Below are positions 19,358 to 28,996 of a stretch of 64,000 nucleotides of DNA, in pieces. Source of the stretch: Akkermansiaceae bacterium (GTDB lineage Bacteria; Verrucomicrobiota; Verrucomicrobiia; Verrucomicrobiales; Akkermansiaceae); contig CAJIZY010000003.1 in NCBI GenBank assembly GCA_905181965.1, forward strand, positions 154,717 to 218,716. Direction: 5' to 3'. How positions within the stretch are numbered: position 1 is the stretch's first letter; each line of letters opens with the position of its first letter. The translations under genes and the position numbers were made by a program. The notes beneath the pieces are model-generated. The model saw only the letters and a list, made by a program, of their open reading frames with translations. It searched no databases and was not told where the DNA came from.

Positions 19358-20437
19358 TCATTTTCCAAAAGGCCAGCGTTCGAATTCACCACAAGACTGG
19401 AGGGCTAAGACTGCAAATGCGGTACCAGTATTTGTGATATAATGCTTACTATCTTCTGCGGGAGAGCGGGTAAACCAACTCCCGCTTTGACGTTGATTGT
19501 TCTTCAGCCATTTTATTCCCTTTTGAAGGCGATCATCTTCGGCAGGGATCCCCATTTCGCGGGCCACGATAATAGCGAGGCCAGTCCCATAAGCATCCGG
19601 GGTATTGGGATCGTGAGGCTTTTTATCCATGCGCTCATAATCTTTCCAATCAACCAAAAATGCCGGCGTAGCCCACCCTCCACCATCGAGCTGCTTCGAT
19701 AGCATTTCCTCGAGGACCTCCTTACGCTTCGAGTCCTCCATTAAACCATCGACTCGTATAGATGCCCAAGCGAGCATCATACGATGATGGAGAGAGTGCG
19801 CCCGATTGTCTTTCAGGAACTGGCGTATCTTTTCCATTCCTTTTTTGGCAGCCTTGCTTTCCCCGTAGTTTCCTGGTGCGATCCCGACAGCCAGGGCGGC
19901 CAATGTCACCCCAAAGTGGTCATCAATCTCCATTGGAGCCCATCCGCACTTAGCCCAGTCCCAGCCACCATCACTCCGTTGCGTCTTCCACATCATGTCC
20001 AGCGTTTGCCGAGTTATGGCCGATAATTCCCCTGAGGTCTGGACGTCATTAAAAGCAAGGGCAGACCCTACGACTACCGGATTGTATGCGTGCTTTGGAG
20101 GGGTTTTTCCTTTTCCCCACCTCTTCATGAAATAGCTTTCAAAAAATCCCCGAACTTCCCCAGAGTCCTTCAATACCTCGCTTAGGGCGGGTCGAGCCAT
20201 GAGATAAGCCATATTAGTATGGCACGTGACACAATTACGGCGCTTCTGCCATGCGAGTGACGTGTTGTCTAGATATCGGGCCGCTTGTTCGGCTGAAAAC
20301 CTTTTCCGGAGTGGTTCGTCCGCTACGATTCTTTTTGCTGAGGAAACGTTTTCTAAAGTGATGAGATCTGGCTCTTGGCAAAGTCCACGCGAAACAAAAA
20401 CCAAAAATATAAGACAAAAACTAAGATATCCTTTCAC
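19358..20437 (-). CDS. Secreted alpha/alpha-toroid protein with a single heme c motif
   Basis: The 359-residue protein has a signal peptide (cleavage near residue 20) and a heme-binding motif CVTCH at 69-73, followed by repeats resembling squalene-hopene cyclase or prenyltransferase toroids: QRSDGGWDWAKCGW, QLDGGGWATPAF and NNQRQSGSWFTRSP are QW-like motifs. The acidic DxDD catalytic motif of cyclases is not evident, so cyclase activity is not claimed. The probable start is GTG at 20437, where the signal begins. It is transcribed divergently from the PVC-type heme dehydrogenase, with 144 bases between the starts, which hints at shared control. Its function is unknown; an extracytoplasmic electron-transfer or sensor role is conceivable. 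Confidence 0.8.
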   Translation of the reverse strand: MKGYLSFCLIFLVFVSRGLCQEPDLITLENVSSAKRIVADEPLRKRFSAEQAARYLDNTSLAWQKRRNCVTCHTNMAYLMARPALSEVLKDSGEVRGFFESYFMKRWGKGKTPPKHAYNPVVVGSALAFNDVQTSGELSAITRQTLDMMWKTQRSDGGWDWAKCGWAPMEIDDHFGVTLAALAVGIAPGNYGESKAAKKGMEKIRQFLKDNRAHSLHHRMMLAWASIRVDGLMEDSKRKEVLEEMLSKQLDGGGWATPAFLVDWKDYERMDKKPHDPNTPDAYGTGLAIIVAREMGIPAEDDRLQKGIKWLKNNQRQSGSWFTRSPAEDSKHYITNTGTAFAVLALQSCGEFERWPFGK

Positions 20438-20581
20438 TGAAAATTCTGTGTATTAACGTTCGCTCTCAATTCTATTGTTATTGGCATGCCGGAGCGAGCC
20501 AATTCCTCCAGTGGGGCCTCCTTCAGTATCTCCAATCTTGCTTGCCACATTAGAGCGAGACAAACACCTACGAAACACGCT

Positions 20582-23500
20582 ATGAGAATCCACCTCATTA
20601 TCTTCACGATCACCTCTGGGTTTTTCCTAGCACCCTGCTGGAGCGAGATCAAAAAAGCCGCCGATGCTCCCCAGCCACTTTCCCCAAAAGAAAGTGCAAA
20701 AAAAATCCGTTTACCGGAGGGATTTCGTATCGAGCTGGTGGCCAGCGAGCCAATTGTCGAGGAACCTTCATGTATCGCGTGGGACGAGTACGGACGCGTC
20801 TTCGTCTGCGAATTGCACGGCTACAATATTGAAGGTCATATTGATACCGAAGAACTGAATAAGACTGGGAAACTCGATAAAACTGTGCGGCGCGTGCGCT
20901 GGGAGTTCCAGGGAGGACCTATCGCGGAAGCGGCAGTAAAACGGCAGACCGGAACGGTGAAATTACTTACTGATACAGATGGCGATGGCCTCATGGACAA
21001 AGCCACCGTGTGGGCTGACGACCTACCACCATGCTATGGCATTGTGCCCGCGAATGGAGGAATTATCGTGACATGTGCGCCACATATCATGTTCTTCGCT
21101 GATCGCGATGGCGATGGAGAACCCGAGGTCCGGGAGACCCTTTTCACCGGCTTTGCCACCAACACGATCGAACGTGGTATCAATAATCCGATCTGGGGAC
21201 TCGACGGCTGGATCTACGTCGGCAGCGGCAGCGGTGGAGGAACAATTACGGGGCCAAGGCTCAAGACGCCTCTTGAAGTAGGGAACTCAGATTTCCGCAT
21301 TCGGGCCGACGGCAGCGCAATCGAACGAGTAAACGGCAGCGTGCACACCTTTGGCCTGACAATGAACGACGTTGGCGACCGCTTCCCTTCATCCGGCGGA
21401 ACCTCGGTTCGCTACGCCCTTCCTCTGCCCCATCGCTACCTTGCCAGAAATCCTCATATCCCTTCACCCAACGACACCCACAACGCTTCGAATTATAATC
21501 GTGGCTTCCGCATTAGCGAACCACACCCGTGGCGGGTGAGGCGCCGCAGTGATCCAGCGTGGGTGAAATTCTACGGTGACCGCGAAACGAACAGCAACTA
21601 CTTCTCCGGAGGGTGTAGCACCACTTACTATGGGGGAACGCTTTTCCCTGCGCGGTATCGCGGCAATCTTTTCTACTGCGAACCATCCCTTAATATCATC
21701 CACCGCGCCGTTCTGAACCGCGACGGCGCAGGCTACAAAGCAACCCGTGCCCCAGAAGAAATGGAGTCAGAATTCTTGGCCTCGACCGATCAATGGTTCC
21801 GCCCCATGAACCTTCGCACCGGCCCTGACGGCGCGCTCTACATTGTTGATATGTATCGCGAAATTATCGAGGATTACTCTGCAATTCCGCGATTTCTCCA
21901 ACAACAATATGGCCTCGACCAAGGTAGAGCACACGGTCGGATCTGGCGACTTGTCCCAAAAAATGCCAAAGTCCAAGAATCCCCAAATTTTTCCAAGCTC
22001 AGCGGAATTGAATTAGCCCAGGAAATCGGAAGCAATAATCCCTGGCGAAGAGAAACAGCACAACGCCTGCTAATCGAAAGAGCAGATAAGAATCCTGCGG
22101 AGGTGCTTGCGAAACGCCTAGATGGAAACTGGCGCGGCGCAATTCGCGCAATAAACACCTTAGCCAGTATTGGAGCTCTAAAGTCTTCACACGTTTTGAC
22201 AGCACTTCGACACAAACACTTTGGGGTTCGCATCCACGCCTTGCGCATCGCCGAACCCCTTCTGAAAAAAAACAAAGCGGTTAGTAGGCATGTATTTTCG
22301 ATGGTCGATACCCTCGACCCCGATCCCAGCGTTCGACTTCAGATCGCACTCACCCTTGGCGCTCTTCAGACTGAAGCATCCGCCACCCGACTTGCGTCCT
22401 TATCTCATCAACATGGGAGCGATCGCTGGATGGAATCAGCGATCCTTAGCTCTGCTAATGGCCAGAACGGATCGTGGCTATCACAATGGAAAGGAACCCC
22501 GCTTCTCGGAACCACGATGGCCGGCAGGAGGGACTCGAACGCTGTCATGAACCAGCTCTTACATCTTAATCACGTGAGTCCTGAAACCGGCATTCCTTTT
22601 CTTCAAGGTCTTATCGCCGGCGCCTCTCAAGGAGATACCCCATGGCCAGAACCAACGAACGGCTGGGAAACAATCGCAAACCAGCTTGCGGTCATGATGA
22701 CCAGCCGCAATGCGGAAGTTCGAAAGCTCGCATCTGGATTTGCCGCAAGACTCCCCATCGATTCTTCCAAGTATATTGGCAAATTTCTAAATTCGGCAAA
22801 AAAACAGGCACTTAATAATCAGACTCCACTCAATCAACGTATCTCCGCGATCGAAATACTCTCGATCGCTCCCTATGAAACCCTTGCCCCCGTCGCGATC
22901 AAACTCCTTGATCCAAAACAGCCTCCCTCTCTGCAGCAAGCTTCCGTTATCGCCCTCGGAAAATCTCACGATATTCGTGTCGCGCGAGAGTTGATCAAGG
23001 TCTGGCCAAGCCTTACTCCAAAGTCCCGCACAGCCGTGCTAGAAGCTCTTCTTTCCCAAGAAAACCGCCTCCCAGTGCTCCTCGGCGCCTTGGAAAAAAG
23101 GGCCATTCAGATTGGCGACCTTTCTGCTATTCAGCGCGAAAAGCTCATCCAAAGCAACCATACCAATCGCGCAAAAAAGCTCTTCGCAGCTGTCAGTAGC
23201 AACGTTGACCTGCCAAAACGTATGGCCCGCTATCAGAAGGCACTCACCGCCAAACGAGACGGGGAAAATGGAAAAAGTATTTACGCGAAAAATTGCCTTA
23301 TCTGTCACAAGCTCGACGATCAAGGCAACGAAATCGGACCCTCTCTCGAGAGCATCTCAGGCAAACCTGATGAGGGGATCCTCATGGACATCCTGGACCC
23401 AAACGGAAAAATCGATCCTGAATACAAGCTATACCTCGTCACAACTTCCACCGGTGGTTCTCACGCTGGCGTTCTAGCCAACGAATCAGCCACCAGCCTC

Positions 23501-23668
23501 ACCCTCAAACGCCCCGACGGTAAAACCGACATCATACTGAGGAAAGACATCAAGACAATGACTGCGTCAGAAGTCTCACTTATGCCCGCAAACCTACACG
23601 AGCAGATCACGCCAGTGGAAATGGCAGATCTCGTCACCTTCCTGCGCGCCAAGTTTGGCAAGAGGTAG
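20582..23668 (+). CDS. PVC-type heme-binding protein: membrane-bound dehydrogenase propeller, HEAT repeats and C-terminal cytochrome c
   Basis: The 1028-residue protein begins at ATG 20582 with a signal peptide; the in-frame start at 20486 adds 32 residues ahead of it and is rejected. The N-terminal half is a beta-propeller of the Planctomycete/Verrucomicrobium membrane-bound dehydrogenase type (GFRIELVASEP, DTDGDGLMDKATVWADDL, RTGPDGALYIVDMYRE). The middle, about 480-870, is a run of HEAT-like helices. The C-terminal cytochrome module has CLICH at about 904-908 with GPSLESISGKPDEGILMDILDPN, the hallmark of the Pirellula/Verrucomicrobium heme-binding domain. Likely a periplasmic or outer-membrane PQQ- or sugar-dehydrogenase-like protein passing electrons through heme. 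Substrate unknown. It diverges from the heme-motif toroid gene. Confidence 0.9.
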   Translation: MRIHLIIFTITSGFFLAPCWSEIKKAADAPQPLSPKESAKKIRLPEGFRIELVASEPIVEEPSCIAWDEYGRVFVCELHGYNIEGHIDTEELNKTGKLDKTVRRVRWEFQGGPIAEAAVKRQTGTVKLLTDTDGDGLMDKATVWADDLPPCYGIVPANGGIIVTCAPHIMFFADRDGDGEPEVRETLFTGFATNTIERGINNPIWGLDGWIYVGSGSGGGTITGPRLKTPLEVGNSDFRIRADGSAIERVNGSVHTFGLTMNDVGDRFPSSGGTSVRYALPLPHRYLARNPHIPSPNDTHNASNYNRGFRISEPHPWRVRRRSDPAWVKFYGDRETNSNYFSGGCSTTYYGGTLFPARYRGNLFYCEPSLNIIHRAVLNRDGAGYKATRAPEEMESEFLASTDQWFRPMNLRTGPDGALYIVDMYREIIEDYSAIPRFLQQQYGLDQGRAHGRIWRLVPKNAKVQESPNFSKLSGIELAQEIGSNNPWRRETAQRLLIERADKNPAEVLAKRLDGNWRGAIRAINTLASIGALKSSHVLTALRHKHFGVRIHALRIAEPLLKKNKAVSRHVFSMVDTLDPDPSVRLQIALTLGALQTEASATRLASLSHQHGSDRWMESAILSSANGQNGSWLSQWKGTPLLGTTMAGRRDSNAVMNQLLHLNHVSPETGIPFLQGLIAGASQGDTPWPEPTNGWETIANQLAVMMTSRNAEVRKLASGFAARLPIDSSKYIGKFLNSAKKQALNNQTPLNQRISAIEILSIAPYETLAPVAIKLLDPKQPPSLQQASVIALGKSHDIRVARELIKVWPSLTPKSRTAVLEALLSQENRLPVLLGALEKRAIQIGDLSAIQREKLIQSNHTNRAKKLFAAVSSNVDLPKRMARYQKALTAKRDGENGKSIYAKNCLICHKLDDQGNEIGPSLESISGKPDEGILMDILDPNGKIDPEYKLYLVTTSTGGSHAGVLANESATSLTLKRPDGKTDIILRKDIKTMTASEVSLMPANLHEQITPVEMADLVTFLRAKFGKR

Positions 23669-23785
23669 AACTCCCGCATCGCTGAGGCGAATCTCGAACA
23701 GCCGGAAATACCTATCAAAGGTCGGAAAGATCTACTGAAGAATCTTGGACTAGAGGAGCATTCTTAGCAGTAATCAACCACTGTT

Positions 23786-25207
23786 CTATGCCAAAATCCC
23801 ATCAATCAATTTACCATGAACGTCGGTCAACCGGCGTTGAATCCCGTTGTGATAATAGGTAAGTTCCTCGTGATTAATACCCAGTAAATGTAGCACTGTG
23901 GCATGGAAATCATACCAAGGCACAGGATCAACCACGGACTTGTAGCCCACGTCATCCGTCGCTCCATATGTGATTCCGTGTTTCAACCCAGCGCCAGCCA
24001 TCCAGCAGCTGAAACCAACCTGATTGTGATCGCGCCCAGTGCCTACTTGGTCGGCTCCTGATTGAGTAAAAGGCGTGCGGCCGAACTCCGAGGTAAACAA
24101 TACGAGCGTGTCATCGAGCATTCCGCGCTGGCGAAGATCTTTGAGAAGTGCTGCGACCGGCTGGTCAATCCGCAAGGCCTCACGGCCATGGTTACGCTTC
24201 ATGTCTTCATGCCCATCCCAATTGATGCGTGGCGACCCGAATGAACCGCCGGAGAAAAGTTGCACATGGCGTACGCCCTGTTCGAGCATCCTCCGCGCCA
24301 ATAAACAACTGCGCCCAAAATCCTTTGTCTCCTTACCATTCAATCCATAGCTCTCACGAGTTACTTCACTCTCTTTGCCGATATCGGTGACCTCTGGAAC
24401 CGCGAGCTGCATCTTGGCTGCCAGCTCGTAACTTGAGATCCGTGCCGCGAAGACATCCTCGAAGCCTCTTTCTTCCATATGCAGGCTATTCATCTTGTCC
24501 AAAAGTGCTCGGCTATTGATCTCAACTTCCGCCGTGATCGGCCTAGCCGGGAACAAATTGCTGATGGCATCCCCCTCGCCGCTGGTCCGGAAAGGCACAC
24601 CCTGGTGGACGGCGGGTAAAAAACCATTAGTCCAATTACTCGTCGAACCAGCTGGCATTCCACGAGCGTCCGGCAACACGACATAGGTGGGTAAATTATC
24701 AGTCATATTCCCAAGCCCATAGCTCACCCACGATCCCATCACCGGAAAACCATTAAGACGGAATCCACTACTTTCCTGGAAGGTCGCCGGAGTATGACTA
24801 GAAGACTGCGCGACCATGGAATTGATGACCGTCAGTTCGTCAGCAACCGTCGCAAGATGTGGGAAGAGATCGGAGATCCAAAGTCCGCTCTTGCCCCGTT
24901 GCTTAAACTCCCAATCATTTTTACGCAGTAATCCCACTTTACCAAAGAACACATCGGGGCGCTCATCGGCTGAAAGCGACTTACCGTGCATTTCAGCAAG
25001 CTTTGGCTTATAATCAAAAGTGTCGACTTGGCTCACCCCACCGCACAAACAAAGATGAATGACTCGTTTCGCCTTTGGTATGTGTTGAGGCTCAACGGGG
25101 GGGGCGGCAACACCCTCCCCTACCATCAGCGAGGAAACTGCAGCCCCACCGAGCCCTCCCTTTGTCCACTCAAAGAATTCGCGTCGTGATAGTGGTTTAC
25201 CAATCAT
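23786..25207 (-). CDS. DUF1501 protein with Tat signal
   Basis: The 473-residue protein has a twin-arginine signal (SRREFFEWTKGGLGG), so it is exported folded. It matches the DUF1501 family, distantly related to sulfatases and alkaline phosphatases, with CLCGGVSQVDTFDYKP, GMPAGSTSNWTNGFLP, LFTSEFGRTPF and the histidine-rich GRDHNQVGFSCWMAG. DUF1501 genes in Planctomycetes and Verrucomicrobia nearly always follow a DUF1549/DUF1553 cytochrome-like gene, as here: the partner ends 7 bases upstream of this start. The function of the pair is not established; a metal-dependent hydrolase or phosphatase-like role and envelope location are plausible. It converges with the heme dehydrogenase gene. Confidence 0.9.
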   Translation of the reverse strand: MIGKPLSRREFFEWTKGGLGGAAVSSLMVGEGVAAPPVEPQHIPKAKRVIHLCLCGGVSQVDTFDYKPKLAEMHGKSLSADERPDVFFGKVGLLRKNDWEFKQRGKSGLWISDLFPHLATVADELTVINSMVAQSSSHTPATFQESSGFRLNGFPVMGSWVSYGLGNMTDNLPTYVVLPDARGMPAGSTSNWTNGFLPAVHQGVPFRTSGEGDAISNLFPARPITAEVEINSRALLDKMNSLHMEERGFEDVFAARISSYELAAKMQLAVPEVTDIGKESEVTRESYGLNGKETKDFGRSCLLARRMLEQGVRHVQLFSGGSFGSPRINWDGHEDMKRNHGREALRIDQPVAALLKDLRQRGMLDDTLVLFTSEFGRTPFTQSGADQVGTGRDHNQVGFSCWMAGAGLKHGITYGATDDVGYKSVVDPVPWYDFHATVLHLLGINHEELTYYHNGIQRRLTDVHGKLIDGILA

Positions 25208-25214
25208 AGTTCGA

Positions 25215-27842
25215 TCAATTTACGTAGAGGAATTCGTTAGCGTTAAAGAGCACCCGGCAAAACGCGGCAAGGCCGCTCTTGGCGACGAAGTCGTGGCATG
25301 GCCCGATCTCCACTTCTCTTGGCTCGCGGCCGTAGGCGAGACGAAATCCGAGGGTGATTTGGGCCTTCGCATCATCACCCGCCTCAAGTTGCAACCGCTC
25401 GGCGAGGCGATCCGACATGCGCAAAACGAAAGAAGTATTCATGAGCGAAAGCGCCCCTAGCGGCGTAGTGGTGATACTGCGTGTCGGAGTCGTAGTCGAG
25501 GGATCGGGGCAATCAAGAGGAGACAACAAAGGATGGACGTTGCCGCGCGCCCAAGTGCGGTAGATACTACGGCGATTAAATTCAGAACCCTCTGGATCAA
25601 TCGGATCGTAAACCCATGACCCCTTGTGCCGATACATCTTGAAATCACGAAATCCGGGACCTCCCATTGCGGTATTCAGTTGGCCCGCCACCCTTAGAAT
25701 CGAGTCGCGGATCACCTCGGCCTCGAGCCGCCGCGGCGAAGATCGCCATAATAAAACGTTACCTGTATCGATTTTTAAAGCATCGGGATTCGGCCGCGAA
25801 GACTGCCGGTAAGTCGCAGAGCTAACAATCAGTCGATGCATCGCTTTCAAGCTCCATTTTTGCGCCCGGAACTCGGCAGCGAGCCAGTCCAGCAATTTAG
25901 GGTGCGAGGCTTCGCCCCCACTAAAACCGAGGTCGTTGGGTGTCTTCACCAAACCCTGCCCAAAGTGATAGTGCCAAAGCCGATTCATCATCACGCGGGC
26001 CAACATCGGATTATCCGGTTGTGAAATCCAGGCGGCGAGTTTCTTCCGACGCTCAGCTTCACTCGCATTCGGAGCTAAACCGAAATCCGCCGGCAATGTT
26101 GCTTTGACTGCTGCAACAGCACCCGCCGAAACCTCTTCGCGAGGATCAAAGGGATTACCCCTTTCTAAGAGTTTCGTCACCGGCGAACCTGACGGACGCA
26201 CAGCGTAGACTTTCTTTTTCTGAATCTTGGTCAGCAAGCCCTTGATCCGAACAATCTCTGCTTTGTGCTCATCGCGAATCTGACGCTGCTCCGGAGTCAA
26301 GGCCGCAACCACCTCCGCTTCGCTGACATAACGAACATCCGCCGAGATTGCGATCTCCTCGGCCGATAGAACACGATCATATAACTGAGCTCTATCAATT
26401 TGACCCGCTAACATGCGCCCAGCACCGGCGCTCTTCCCATGACGCAGCCCGAAGAGCACCTCGTGATTCTTGGCGAGATACTTCGATCGTCCCGTGCGGT
26501 AGGCCTTACCATACAACTTCCCGTTGCGATAGGCTGTGATCGCTCCGTCTTCTGCGTAGGTCATCGCAACATGAACAAACCCATTTTCAGCATCAATTTC
26601 CTCACGACCCCCAAAGCTCTTGGAACGAGTATAACTGTTGCTCCCTGACATCCAGCGACGTGGTTCACGCTCGCCGAATACGACCGCATCGAACTGCCCC
26701 CCATCGACGTTTTGAACCGAGATCGCTGAGCCTCCACGCTGATCGAGATTATCTAACTTCACCCAAGCCTCGAGCGTCTTAGCACCCAACTCCTGCGGCA
26801 TGCGGGCCGTGATGACGTAGTCATCTTTGCCATCGAGATGCAAGACTCCGCCAATGACGCGCGCACCACCTTTGGCTTCACCGTGCGCGGATCCGATTTC
26901 ATCCCGGAGATCCTTATCAAAGGTCCAACGAGAGATTGGCCTCACCCGATTGACCGCCAAAACGATTCTTTTATCAGAAGCAAGAATCCTCTGGGTGATA
27001 CGCTGCTCGGACTCCGCTAATTTCGCGGTAACCGCATCAAGTGAATTTTGTAACGCTTCTGGATCGCCACCAGCGGGCACCTCACGATCACCCCGGGTGA
27101 CTCCGGCCAAGGCCGAGGCCATTTGGTAATATTCTTTTTGCGTGATGGCGTCGAACTTATGATCATGGCAACGAGCGCAATGCACGGTGAGTCCAAGAAA
27201 GCTCTGCGCGACCGTGCCAACCAGATCCTCCATCTCGTCCTGACGCATGATCTTGCGCTGTTTGTCTCCGTTCGGCTTTAACCCATCAAATGCCCCACAC
27301 ACCAAAAACCCGGTCGCAGTGATCGCGTCCGGATTATTAGGTTCCAGAACATCTCCAGCGATCTGCAGACGCACGAATCGATCGTAGGGCATATCGTCGT
27401 TGAAAGCATTAATCACCCAGTCGCGATACGGCCACGCGTTTTCGCGTAACTGATCGTATTCGAAACCTTGGCTCTCTCCAAACCGTGCAACATCCAACCA
27501 GTGCCGCGCCCAGCGTTCGCCATAGCGTGGCGAAGCAAGTAAGGCATCGACATCCCCTTCGACACCGAGATCCGGCGGAAGGCCAATTAGATCAAAATAC
27601 AGTCGCCGGGTAAGAGTTTGCTTATCAGCCTCAGGTCTAGGCTTTAACCCCTCAAGCTCGAGTTTTGCCAAGATAAAATCATCAATCGGATTACGAGCCC
27701 AACTCGCATCAAAAACCTTGGGCACATCTGGCCGATCGACCGGCTGGAGTGACCACCAACTCTCGTCGCCGCGCTCGGCAGCAAAAATCGGCAGCAAATA
27801 GCTCGCAAATATCGATAGCGTCGTAGTCAGAAAACGTCTCAT
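25215..27842 (-). CDS. DUF1549 / LamG / DUF1553 cytochrome-like protein (PSD1 family)
   Basis: The 875-residue protein has a short signal peptide and then the PSD1-type opening WWSLQPV. A DUF1549 domain (about 45-250) includes DRLYFDLIGLP-like, RYGERWARHWLDVARFGES and the heme-type motif CARCH around residues 222-226 in HCARCHDHKFDAI. A LamG domain (about 310-490) is inserted, with HLDGKDDYVI and AQLYDRVLSAEEI. DUF1553 occupies the last 250 residues with NPMLARVMMNRLWHYHFG, LVKTPNDLGFSGG and RRSIYRTWARGN. The N-terminal PSCyt1 cytochrome domain found in many homologues is missing. The start is taken as ATG 27842; a GTG lies one codon earlier. It forms a two-gene unit with the DUF1501 gene 7 bases downstream. 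Confidence 0.9.
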   Translation of the reverse strand: MRRFLTTTLSIFASYLLPIFAAERGDESWWSLQPVDRPDVPKVFDASWARNPIDDFILAKLELEGLKPRPEADKQTLTRRLYFDLIGLPPDLGVEGDVDALLASPRYGERWARHWLDVARFGESQGFEYDQLRENAWPYRDWVINAFNDDMPYDRFVRLQIAGDVLEPNNPDAITATGFLVCGAFDGLKPNGDKQRKIMRQDEMEDLVGTVAQSFLGLTVHCARCHDHKFDAITQKEYYQMASALAGVTRGDREVPAGGDPEALQNSLDAVTAKLAESEQRITQRILASDKRIVLAVNRVRPISRWTFDKDLRDEIGSAHGEAKGGARVIGGVLHLDGKDDYVITARMPQELGAKTLEAWVKLDNLDQRGGSAISVQNVDGGQFDAVVFGEREPRRWMSGSNSYTRSKSFGGREEIDAENGFVHVAMTYAEDGAITAYRNGKLYGKAYRTGRSKYLAKNHEVLFGLRHGKSAGAGRMLAGQIDRAQLYDRVLSAEEIAISADVRYVSEAEVVAALTPEQRQIRDEHKAEIVRIKGLLTKIQKKKVYAVRPSGSPVTKLLERGNPFDPREEVSAGAVAAVKATLPADFGLAPNASEAERRKKLAAWISQPDNPMLARVMMNRLWHYHFGQGLVKTPNDLGFSGGEASHPKLLDWLAAEFRAQKWSLKAMHRLIVSSATYRQSSRPNPDALKIDTGNVLLWRSSPRRLEAEVIRDSILRVAGQLNTAMGGPGFRDFKMYRHKGSWVYDPIDPEGSEFNRRSIYRTWARGNVHPLLSPLDCPDPSTTTPTRSITTTPLGALSLMNTSFVLRMSDRLAERLQLEAGDDAKAQITLGFRLAYGREPREVEIGPCHDFVAKSGLAAFCRVLFNANEFLYVN

Positions 27843-28073
27843 CACCGGTAACCACTATTCTCTATGAATCACACTCGGAGGCGAGCGTATTGTATTCATA
27901 GTTTGAAAGGATTTTAGAATTCAGATAGGGTCGTTGCAAAGATTTAAAATAGGGCTCATATATCCGACATGCCGTGAATCCAGTCGTTGGCTTTGGAAAG
28001 GCGTGTGAGGGCAAACTTTCGAAGAATCATCCATTTTTTTGAATCAAATAGAACGACCGCCAGTCAAAACTAT

Positions 28074-28722
28074 ATGCAGCGCCTTTTATACTTCATCGCA
28101 CTTCTCGGTAGTGCTGTTTTTTCCCTAAGCTGCTCGCCAGCTCGGCAGTATTATCAACCACTTACCAAAAGACCAAGTCAGCCGTGGGAAGGGAACTCGT
28201 CCTCACTACGAAAGCGAGGTTGAAAACACCATCGACAAAATATTACCCCTGCTTGAAATCCTCCGCCGCCCTGGCTCAGAATTCGCGAGTTATTTTGTCA
28301 ATGTCCGCGCTGCGGAAATTGCCTTGGCCCGCGGGAAAAACACCTTCTGGTTGGATGACGAAGGAACGAAAAAATGGACAGAGGAAAGTCACTTCTCCGC
28401 CTACACCATTCCCGGATATTGGGAATTTAGAGAGCGTGAAATCTCTCGTTGTTCACGCGATTGTGAAAAAGGATGTCGGGAACATACGGAGATCGTAAGG
28501 GAGAGTTTTTGGGTGCCGGAGCGTTATGTCCCGCCACACACTAGCGTCAACTTACTGAGCAAGGCCGAAGTAATCATGTCGACCAAACCGACAGGAACGC
28601 GTCTAAGAGCGACTGATATCATTGGCGACGCACTTAGCAACAGCCACGGCTTTGGCAAACCGAAGTTCAGCTCGGATACCATGAACGCCTACGAAGCCCG
28701 CATGACAAAGCCAACCCTCTGA
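28074..28722 (+). pseudogene. Frameshifted hypothetical lipoprotein
   Basis: The ATG at 28074 starts a lipoprotein signal (MQRLLYFIALLGSAVFSLSC), with a lipobox-like LSC at residues 18-20, but this frame stops at 28223. A second frame, open from before 28183 and continuing to 28722, reads a coherent sequence (RPHYESEVENTIDKILPLLE, then FASYFVNVRAAEIALARGKN, then FWVPERYVPPHTSV), so one extra base, or two missing, between about 28110 and 28223 splits the gene. Restored length is about 215 residues. The product has a cysteine-rich stretch (SRCSRDCEKGCREH). I recognise no family. It diverges from the DUF1549 gene, with 231 bases between the starts. Confidence 0.55.
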
Positions 28723-28956
28723 GGACCTATTGGAAACCAGAGAGAATCACACCTTTCCTGTCACGATTGGTTTCTGAAGGGCTATTTAGAATAGTTTGAA
28801 GTATGCCTTAATCGTGAATTAACACGCCTTGTTGGAGCAACTTTGAACACTCTTAGCTCAAATCACTCCGTCGCTTGAAATGAAGCAGTGGTGATTACCG
28901 TAATCCTATGCGCCTAAGGATCTCAATAGGGACCGACCTATGAGGTGGTATACGAT

Positions 28957-28977
28957 TGCGCTAGCAATGCTAGCGCA
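28957..28977. repeat. Perfect 9-bp inverted repeat upstream of the ThuA gene
   Basis: TGCGCTAGC and GCTAGCGCA are exact reverse complements separated by AAT, about 20 bases ahead of the ATG at 28997. The stem is GC-rich, but no T-run follows, so it is not a typical terminator. Its position in the leader suggests an operator or an RNA hairpin affecting translation of the ThuA gene. It also lies in an upstream in-frame open reading stretch from 28940, which the hairpin makes less likely to be coding. Confidence 0.5.
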
Positions 28978-28996
28978 GTCTAAACTAAACAACAAA

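Noticed and set aside
19358..20437. Squalene-hopene cyclase
   Set aside because: QW-like repeats are present but the DxDD catalytic motif is not seen, length is about half that of a cyclase, and a heme motif is present instead.
22520..22550. A stretch resembling the 3' end of a minus-strand tRNA (GGAGGGACTCGAAC)
   Set aside because: No matching acceptor stem or anticodon arm can be placed nearby and it is inside a well-supported coding region.
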